A program made the position numbers and the translations under genes. A DNA stretch of 64,000 bases, taken from contig JARKIF010000107.1 of NCBI GenBank assembly GCA_029378245.1, forward strand, positions 49,987 through 113,986. Reading direction: 5' to 3'. Under the pieces are notes generated by a model that saw only the letters and a program-made list of their open reading frames with translations, did not search any database and had not been told where the DNA came from. The DNA comes from Roridomyces roridus (lineage: Eukaryota; Basidiomycota; Agaricomycetes; Agaricales; Mycenaceae). This document shows positions 56,125-64,000 of the stretch, one piece after another. The stretch's first letter is position 1; each line of letters opens with the position of its first letter.

Positions 56125-56470
56125 GGGTCAGATTTGACCCAATGTATTTAACATAACCTGTGTTCAAAAGTCCGGAATTCATCGATCTGTTTTGTGAGCC
56201 TACAGCTTAACTGACCCACCATTAGACGCGCGTGGAAGATCCTAATGCGACCCGTTGACTCAATTGTTATGAATTTGTGTCTTCAGACCTCTCGACCCAT
56301 CCAATTCCAATTTTTCAAGGTGCACAAGGCTTCCGCATCGAGAAGATATTCGACTAAAACACGAACGGATAGATGATCAAATTAAATGATGTGTGGAAAC
56401 TCCTCCACCCTCCTGCAAATAATTTAAAACGAGACACGGCAAAGAAGACAAGAAATCCACACACCAAATC
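56125..56470. other. Spacer
   Basis: Between the MYND tail fragment and the 3' end of an F-box gene. No coding signal seen. Confidence 0.35.
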
Positions 56471-57903
56471 TCAAAACTCGTAAAACTGGAACAACAACCG
56501 TCCCTGATCCTCCAGTTCCCAGAGCGGCTCTGGATCGAACTTTTTGCCCTTCCACCTGGGCTTGCCGGTACTCTCTTCCCGCAAACGGCATATCACAACC
56601 TCGAAAAGAGGCTCACCAGAGGATTCGGATGTGCGCGAAAGGACAAAGTCCAGAAAAACGTTGGGCGTGAAGCGAAGATACGAGTTGTACCGCAAATATT
56701 TCAGCTGCGGTACTAGCGCCTCGTCGATGTCTTGCTCCGGCGTCAATGTGAGGCGCCGCAAGGCAACGTCTGTGAGGACGTCGCAGCTTGAGTGGTCTGA
56801 GATCTCTAGCCGCTCGAGCGACGGGAGGAGCTCCAAGGCGGAAATGAGATCTTTCTGCGCGATGATGACTCCCCTGATTTGCAGAACACGGAGGGTGCGG
56901 TCGAATGACGAGCGCACTGAGAGGGATTCGAAGTATTCGGTCGGCCACTGTGTTATAGGAGGAACGATGGAGAGGGTATGCAACCGGGGCAGTGTGAGGC
57001 ATCCGAGTACCGGACCGACCATCTGGCCAATACCGATCGTGAATGAGGAAATAGGAGAAGTGATTTGTGGGAGATCATGTAGGAGGATGCTGGGCGCTCC
57101 TTTCAGGACGAAGGCTGCGCCGCGGCGAGATAAATACGCCATACCGAGCACGACTGAAGGTAGGTGGAAGCCGCCGAGGGGTTGGTAGGTCAAGGAAAGT
57201 AACTGGTTCCACGGGAGCCGTGGATAGTCTGATCGGACCAGCGTTACGTGCGTCAGCTTCGGCGCAGTTTCGAGCACGCCGCTCGAGTCATTATAGTTAT
57301 GGGCAAGCCGGAGCTCCTGGAGGGTGTCGAGTCTACCCTTTATCCCGAAGTTGGATGGAATCGTAAGGCCTGGTCGGCCAGACGAATCCAAAGCAAGCCG
57401 TTGCCATCGTTTGGCATCACTTCGTTCAGGAGGATATCCGGAAACGAAAGGGTCAGTGTCAATGGATGGGCAGTCGACCGCTCCAGAGACAGACGGAGAG
57501 CATCCAGCAATCTCCGGCCCTTTTTGCGATTGTCTCGCGGCCAGTCTTTCTCGTCCACGATTATATTCGACCAGAGTCTTGGTAGGCCGATGAAGATGTT
57601 CCGCCAGATGCTGCAAACTGCAGAGACTCGCAGGAGCCCGGTTACTGAGAGGCCGTCGCAGCCCCCTTCGTACTGCGCAAAATATTGGAAGATGAGGCAT
57701 AGGAGCTCGGCGGGTATGCGCCGCACGGGAGCCTGGATGGATCCATATGCGTTGATCTTGATTTGAATCCGCGCACGGTTGGCCTGTAGCTCGTCGATTC
57801 TATCCCGCATTTGCTGGATTAAAGCGTCGTATTGCTCGAGTAGTGAGATCGAGGAGTCGAGTACCAAAGGGGCATCATGTGGTATGTGAGGAGATCTAGA
57901 CAT
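56471..57903 (-). CDS. F-box/LRR protein with one frame break
   Basis: Start MSRSPHIPHDAPLVLDSSIS, then a coiled-coil-like helix (LIQQMRDRIDELQANRARIQ), the F-box APVRRIPAELLCLIFQYFAQ, VSAVCSIWRNIFIGLPRLWS, and leucine-rich segments to the end (LLFQFYEF). Around 57400-57440 the frame changes from SFPDILLNEV to RWQRLALD; no intron of normal size fits, so a single indel or a sequencing error is likely. Everything after it is intact for over 300 codons. Inferred role: SCF substrate adaptor. Not closely related to the F-box copies at 9-12 kb. Confidence 0.75.
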
Positions 57904-60108
57904 TTTACGGAGTCCCTCGAGTTGTTCGGCAGTGGAACAGGGTCGGGAGGAGGCAGAGGATGCTTGCAAGAGCGGCACAACATGGTGGTCGGGAATTCGG
58001 AGCGAAATCAAGCTTTGATCCGCTCTTTCGTAATCGTCCGCCTTGACTGCCGCCTCTCAAGCCTCTCTTCTGTGGCATCCTCTCGAGCAATTCCCCCATC
58101 ACCAGACGACGTGTTCATGTGCTTGCATGTCCCCTGACGATGCCCGTTGAATGTTAACCCTGGAGAGGACCTACCGTATGTCATGGCGCGCATCGCACGA
58201 CGCTGATGAAGATATGGTCCTCGCAGTCCGCATGGATATCGGTTGGCCTAGTTGACGTCGAGCACGCAGACAACAACTCTTGGGCCATCAACCCCTCGGT
58301 ACTGGACTCGTCACTGGTCGACATCGGGACCACGTCACAGTGCCGTCGATGCTCAAGAGGTGGAAAAACAGAATCTCGGCCGCTATTACCTTCATGCTGG
58401 GCTCTTCTGGTGCGCCCTCCACAGAGTACAATGTGCTGCAGCCAATGGCCGGACAGTCCTGCACCTCCACCGGCTCCCGAGTTTCCACTCTGAATCGTCC
58501 CATCGGACCAGGTTCTCGGCCATCTTTCTCATGTACGCCAGCGCATCGGTCGTCATAATCCGGACCCACCGTTCCATGGTCGCCATCGAGACTAGGGGGT
58601 GGGCAGCTCCCGACTCTGTGGAACGTGTCTCCATCAGCACCTCCTTTCACATCGCGGGTAAGTACGCTTACACCACAGTCCAAGGTGTGGCAGCTCATAT
58701 CAAGACAGCGGACTCTCCCTACTCCAAAGCGATCCCGCGTTGAGTGCGGGATAGCTGCCCACCACATCCGCGTCGAGGAATCTCCCCGAGATCCTCGGCG
58801 GCAGCTAGGGCGGGGAGGGAAGCTGCTGTAGCGTATCGGGCTCGTGCGTGCTGTGCTTGTGGAGCAGGAGGTTTACGAGGGCATCGCTGCCCCGTCCATC
58901 GATTCTCAACGGAGGCCATGCTTCATCTTACTCGTTGCGGGCAAGAAGTCGGCTCCTGCATATCTATGCTCGTCTTCGCCCGCGTTCTGCATCTGCCTCC
59001 GCCACGTCATCGCTCCGCGGGCAGTATGATAGTCTACCCTGGGTTACCCTCGGACACGGTCCGAAGACCTTTAGCTTACTCCCTCGCCACGCGCAGGATA
59101 TCAGTCCCCAGGACCGTGGCGTTGTCTGTATCGGGGATACGAGGGCTACCCCGCTTCCAGTCCGCACTTTCGCTCCTTCCTGTCTGCCCGCCTCCGCAAC
59201 TTTCCAGCCCGCCGCAGCCACGCATCCTGGTGCACGCGAAGACTCGATTATAGTCCTACTAGGTAGAAGGTCAGCGCTGGCATCCAGTCGGGTGTGCTAG
59301 CTACTCTCGGACGTACCTATAACCGCCGTGCCGCTCTGCCGGAGCCCATACGCAGTCTTGCGAATGCACTGGTCCTCCGCCCAAGCCCAATACTTACGTA
59401 ATCGATCATTGCATCGGTGTGTACCGCGCCTCTTCATGACTACTCTTTCTGGTACTCTTACAGAGATACACATGCCCTGTTCCCCATCGTCTCCCGACCC
59501 TGCTAGAGGTCCTGCTTGTGTATGCGGTTAGCTCTCGTTATCGATATCTGCTCGACGGTGAAAGGGTCAACTGGGAGCGTTGTGAGTCTGTTCTTTGATC
59601 ATGTGTGTCTCGTCTCATCACGGCGCTAGATTGAAGCATTGCGGGGAGGTGATTGCCTGTTCTAACGAGATGTTCTCTTGGTCTGTCCATCCTTTTCGAT
59701 TTGACTGTTTTTAAATTCTGATTCCCTGCCAAGCAGCTTTGCGACTCATACTTTTCTTGCGAGCTATTTCGTGGTTCCGCCTAAATGATAATCTGAGTCG
59801 TATATCAACCACCCTATCCGCTCCGATGCTAATGACCCCGACCTCTTCATTTCAGCGGCCTTCCAAGTAGACGCGAACGGCCTCTCGCCCAGGGTCAAGG
59901 CGGAGGAATTGGGGTTCAAGACAAGTTGAAGAAGCGGAGTTGATTCAAGTCCTGTATATATTCAAACATCGGTATGAGCAACTGTCTAATTATTGGCCGG
60001 CACTACTAAACACAAGCGGCATAATGGCTTCACTATTGGTATTGCATGTAATGTTCAAGGCCGGCGCCTGGAGAAAAGGTCAGCAGCTGGTGTCTTAAGT
60101 TGGAAAAT
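57904..60108. other. 2.2-kb stretch without a recognised gene
   Basis: Overlapping open frames on both strands at 58206-59300, GC-rich, no domain signature, no paralog in the window. Apart from the promoter of the F-box gene near 57910-58200, I see nothing I can support. Confidence 0.35.
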
Positions 60109-61379
60109 CTACGCACCTGAAAGATCCGTCATGGACAATAGATCACGACTCTCCAGTGAGGGTAATGCAGACCGAATCGAGGCAGCCCACCCGGCAAAAT
60201 CCGTTTCACGGAAGGGAAGGGTGTTGATGTCCACCCTCCTCAAGAAACGAAGGCGATCCAAGGCCAATTCAACTGCTCGGTTAAGCGGCGTGGCGTCGTG
60301 TGGGAAGGGGGCGGGGACGCTGTCGAATGTGATCGTTTCGAGTCGGGAATCGACAGGAACGGCTACAAATGCGGAGAGCATCGTCGGAAACAGGGACGCT
60401 GAGATGGTGTGAAGTGTGCGGAGAGTTGGTGATATACAGGAGTTCAGATTTATCGCTGTTGAGGGGCAAGAAATTAGCTGTATACACCGAGGAAACCAAG
60501 GCAAAGCTTACTTTTGTCTTTCAAGACTGTTAGATGCTCAAGACATCGGGACACGTTTGCCTTGACCATCTTGTCCAAGTTGTCTTGCCACGCGTGCTCC
60601 TTCGCAGCAATCGTGAGCGAGGTCAGGTGGGACAAGTCGATACGGGGGTTGAGGAAGCGAGAGATTATCTCCTCTTGGGAGTAGAAGTCACAGATGAGGA
60701 GGGTTCTGAGTCGAGGCTTCCAAGGCTGTTCCTCTGGCCAGGAGTTTCGTTCTGCCCATGCGGGGTCGAAAAAGATGCGCGAAATCGACAGCGACTTGAG
60801 GGAGACGGTGTCGCTGAACAGAGATAGCAATTCTCTGGGCGATTGTACCACGAGCCCTCGCAGATGAACAGACTCCAGCGTGTACGACGAAAACACTGTT
60901 GTTAATGCGGACTTGAGAGGTGGAGCTAATCGGCCCCAATGCATGCAGAATGCGCCTTCACCATTCCACTCGGAGTTGACAACATCTTCGACGAGGGATA
61001 TTGCTGTCAGATGGAGAAGCGGGAGCAGGAGGGGGAGCGCTGGATCAGACATGACCCATGGAGCAGGACGCTCCACGCCGTAGTCTCCATGCCGCTCGTC
61101 CCACTCCCATGGAGTTTCAGAGCCCACCAGCACGATCCGCAATTCGCGAACCAGGCTGGCCAGACGTGGGGACGCAGTGAGAGTGTGGTATAATTGTTGG
61201 GAAGGGCTGCTGTCGTTGTCGGAATTCACAGACTCTGGCCGGATCTCAATTTTGCGAAAGAGATGGCTTTGCGAGGGACTGACGAACGTCCGGGCAGTCA
61301 AGGCGCAGGATTGGAGGCTGGAGACATCTGCATCGAGTTGGTCGACGATGAGGTTGATGAGTTCTTGCGGGACGTGCAT
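60109..61379 (-). CDS. F-box-like protein, two exons
   Basis: Exon 1 61379 to about 60511: MHVPQELINLIVDQLDADVS, SCALTARTFVSPSQSHLFRK, then leucine-rich segments (LLLPLLHLTAISLVED, SLKSLSISRIFF). Intron GTAAGC...CAACAG. Exon 2: INLNSCISPTLRTLHTISAS, LRFLRRVDINTLPFRET, FAGWAASIRSALPSLESRDL; stop at 60109, although a GTGCGT donor there could mean one more small exon. The PQELIxxIVDxL opening and HLFRKI are typical of short-F-box agaricomycete proteins. Target unknown. Confidence 0.75.
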
Positions 61380-61529
61380 GGTGGTAGTAAGTTGAATAAC
61401 AAAGCAAGGCGGATTGCCACGGATTGGCCACGGATGACGTGTGCATCCTTGATGGCATCACTGACGATATCTTTCTCTTCATCGACCACCATCATGTCCA
61501 ACGACCCTCGTGTCCATGACAGTCCATGA

Positions 61530-62535
61530 CCAAATCCAAGAAATCCGAAGCAGCCTCAACATCGCACGCTCACTCAAATATTCCCCCCCTCCGAGCTCAC
61601 AGAAGCACTCATACTAACCCTCCTGCGGAACGCGAAGACTAAGTGCCACGCCTCCCGACGCAGTGGCACGCACTGAGCGCTGCGAGTTTGCCCACGCCCG
61701 CATCCGTCGTATCCCCGCAGAAACGCTGCAGCACATTTTCCTCGCTTACGCAGACCTGCTGAGCGACACGCCGGACTGCCTCGACGTCCAGGGCGGAATC
61801 TGGCTGTTGAGCCACATATATGATATGTGGCCATTGGCGTGCCGTAGCCATGTCGACACCTGGGCTTTGGAAGACCCTGTGTTTTCAGGGCGCTGAGCAA
61901 GCTCGAGAAACTCCGTTTTGAAGGGCTTGGTAACTGGAACCGAATAATCAGGCTATAGAGCGCACCTCTCCTCCAGCACCTTGTCTTATACGACTCGATT
62001 AAATCCTACACCGTGCCTTTCTCGCCAACCTCGAAGATTGTCTGTTGATTCCCCGTCCACTTCTCCAATACTGTTGAGCCCCCTCGTTCACCAGCACCTG
62101 CGCCGGCTCCACCTCCAAGCCTCCTCAATGGTCCCAGACACCCTTACATTCCGATGAAATCATCCTTCCATCGCGGAGACGGAGAATTTCCTCCGTTTCT
62201 TTGCGGAAGATGAAACCGGCGATATCGAGGGCCCCGATCTCAAAGGCCTTCCACTCGGTGACATCGCCGTGCGTGTACTCAAACAGCGCGCCGCCCGCCT
62301 GTGTCCTCCGCCTCGGTAGTGCGCCTCGAGTCGCCCACGCTCGCAGACGTACACGATACAAGCACCGCGAGTTTGGTTAGGATTGTGAAGTTGTCTGGGG
62401 AGACTGGCTTGGAGTTCGACGCCGGAGCTGTGTATGCCGTGCGGTGAGTTTTTTTCGTCCTCGTTCTTGGAACCTCGGGTCTCTCATTTGGGGAATTGCA
62501 GGTTGATTCCCTCGCAGATCGAGAGATTGAATCTA
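61530..62535 (+). pseudogene. F-box/LRR relic
   Basis: Pieces in order: SSLNIARSLKYSPPPSELTE, then HARIRRIPAETLQHIFLAYA and CLDVQGGIWLLSHI (F-box and following helix), then after frame changes NFLRFFAEDETGDIEGPDLK and LESPTLADVHDTSTASLVRI, ending around QIERLNL at 62535. No continuous frame; the middle LRR region is mostly lost. Confidence 0.55.
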
Positions 62536-64000
62536 TAGACGGAGTATGTACCATTTCCTTGTATTTTGGATATCCCTGCTCGACAATCGGAGGACGGCAG
62601 CTTGGAAATCGTCTGAGCCCTCCTCCGTTATTCGTTCACCACAACCTATCTGGCTAGGTCACCCGAACTAAGAAAATATTGATCACCCACCACCAGCCAG
62701 AGTCCTCCCCGAATCGAACGGAGATGCAGACGAAGACTACGTGTGCGCGAGACGTTGGACTAATCCTAATCCTGAGAGTTCACTGCTTTCAAGCTCAAGG
62801 TTGTTCAAGCAAGTAAAAGCTTACACGTATGGACGTTTTGCGAAAGGAAAACAAGCCGGATCCGGAGTAGGACAACTGACCTGCGAGTGATTATGAGTAG
62901 AGTTGGCTTCAGCAGTAGAAAAACTGGCGGAGATGGCAGCCCATCGCCGGGTCTCGAATCGAACGATGAACGCCTCGAGGGAGTGATTCTATCCGAGTGG
63001 TCTCAGGATCGGCAAATAGGCCATGAAATCAAAGAACTGGGTGGATTCGATAACTGGCGACGCTCGAATCAAACGCAGCCCCCGGCCTCTTGGGGGAAAA
63101 ACTCAAATCCACACAATCCTTATGGCTGAGTCCCGGATATAACGGGCCAAGAGGGGCGCAACGCGAAGGAACCGCTCGGCCTTTCAACGTTTCAAACAGC
63201 AAACTGTGAGCGAGTTCGGTGTCGGTGTTTGCGTCCACGAAGAAGTAGTTGAACTGAGAGAGGATTCGTGACAAGCCAGACTTACGTCCTCCGAGTCGGA
63301 GCGGAAGACGAGCGCGCCAGGTGATTGTTGGCCAAGAAGAATAAATGATCCGATCGGAAGACAAGGTTTAAGGTGGACGAATAAACATAGCCATATGAGT
63401 ACTGGAATTTACCTTTGGTAGAGTACCAGGTACTGGTGGATAACGTTTGTTCTGTCTCAAACAGCAGTACAATCACTAGGCTGCGAGGGAAATGGTCGCA
63501 CCGGAAGGTCAGAACTCTGTCGGGCAAGAAGTAGTTATTGAAGATCCTGCGCATGCACGAACCCCGGATCGAATGGCGAAAGAATGGTGCCATGTGTTGT
63601 CGTTGCTTCATCGGACGCGGATGATGGCGGTCGAACCAAAAAGGTTGTCCGGAGATGAGGCTGATGCCTGGTGCCGAATCAAACGAGCAACGCCGCGGAG
63701 GAATGCGGACAACTGAGAATCCTGCTACAAAGGCGGTGAGAAGATGATTAGTGCTCAAAGTTTTCACCCGGGAACGAATGTAACTTCAGTGTGGAAGAGC
63801 TGCGAGGCCAAGGGTAAAAAGAATTCTACCGACATGTTGGCAAGAATCATGTCCCGACTCGAACGGGAGTGAAGACGGGGATCGAGAGTACTTGCCCTAA
63901 TCAACCATTTCGTGCCCGTGAGTGAGTGGGGAACTCTTGAGAAAGTACAGCGACCTTTTGTGAATGCGTTTCCCGTGAAAATTGGATCGATATCGACAGC
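62536..64000 (-). pseudogene. Degraded region with DUF4419-like pieces
   Basis: On minus, LVFRSD occurs at about 63360 and again at 63300 (LVFRSDSEDV), followed at 63260-63220 by ILSQFNYFFVDANTDTELAH. This resembles the HALVIRPDDVW and ILSQFNFFVNANAE part of the DUF4419 gene at 17440. Frames change repeatedly. A motif TTCGATTCG/TTTGATTCG recurs six times (see findings). The rest is unassigned. Confidence 0.35.

Noticed and set aside
62700..63880. Series of tRNA genes on minus
   Set aside because: T-arm-like sequences are present, but no acceptor/D-arm set could be paired for any of them.
1..64000. CRISPR array, rRNA genes, riboswitches
   Set aside because: None seen; spliced eukaryotic genes make CRISPR arrays and bacterial regulators implausible.

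Overview
The window is nuclear DNA of a filamentous basidiomycete, most likely an Agaricomycete. Genes carry 45-62 nt spliceosomal introns, a tRNA-Phe has an intron at the anticodon loop, and the families present (MYND-finger proteins, F-box proteins, DUF4419, ULD-type ubiquitin-like proteins, kinase-like/PHD proteins, BTB proteins, a Tc1-like DDE transposase) are ones that expand in mushroom-forming fungi. The combination reminds me of Mycena-like genomes; that is an impression from family knowledge, not a database result. There are no operons. This is a repeat-rich accessory region where most recognisable genes are recent paralogs or broken copies of one another.

Layout. 1-1353: 3' part of a cytochrome P450. 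1397-3293: MYND-family relic split by two nested hAT-type elements. 3431-6497: a complete Tc1-like transposon with an apparently intact three-exon transposase. 6655-8403: intact MYND gene. 9175-12353: two tandem F-box genes, the first with a nonsense codon. 14628-15143: cupin. 15337-17036: intact MYND gene. 17440-18849: DUF4419 gene. 19163-26432: broken MYND copy, F-box relic, intact MYND copy, broken MYND copy, plus three more hAT-type elements with exact 8-bp target duplications. 27062-28046: two-domain small protein with a GC-AG intron. 28494-28970: tRNA-Phe and a second copy with a triplicated T arm. 29167-30225: a chain of 3-nt micro-exons. 30271-31635: ULD protein. 32285-35525: PHD-family fragment split by an insertion, then an RBM8A/Y14 relic. 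36-42 kb: tandem and dispersed repeats with little coding signal. 42223-43357: Mutator-like long-TIR element. 43872-46770: MYND-type fragment and a kinase-like/PHD gene. 47108-48233: BTB protein. 51295-55422: a second kind of MYND gene with frame breaks and another intact MYND copy. 56471-62530: F-box/LRR genes and relics. The window ends in a degraded DUF4419-like stretch.

The genes do not form a pathway. The coherent story is family expansion (one MYND family has seven copies here) followed by transposon insertion and decay. Several insertions can be proved inside the window, by exact target-site duplications and, in two cases, by an uninterrupted paralogous site.

The most unusual signal is on the minus strand at 29167-30225. 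Fourteen segments of exactly 3 nt are each bounded by an AG acceptor and, in thirteen cases, a GT donor close to consensus; introns of about 48-62 nt separate nearly all of them, and the chain ends in an ordinary exon. Joined in order they leave an open frame if the one ambiguous interval is ignored. Nothing in the intron bodies suggests simple tandem duplication. I know of no described gene built of one-codon exons in this way.
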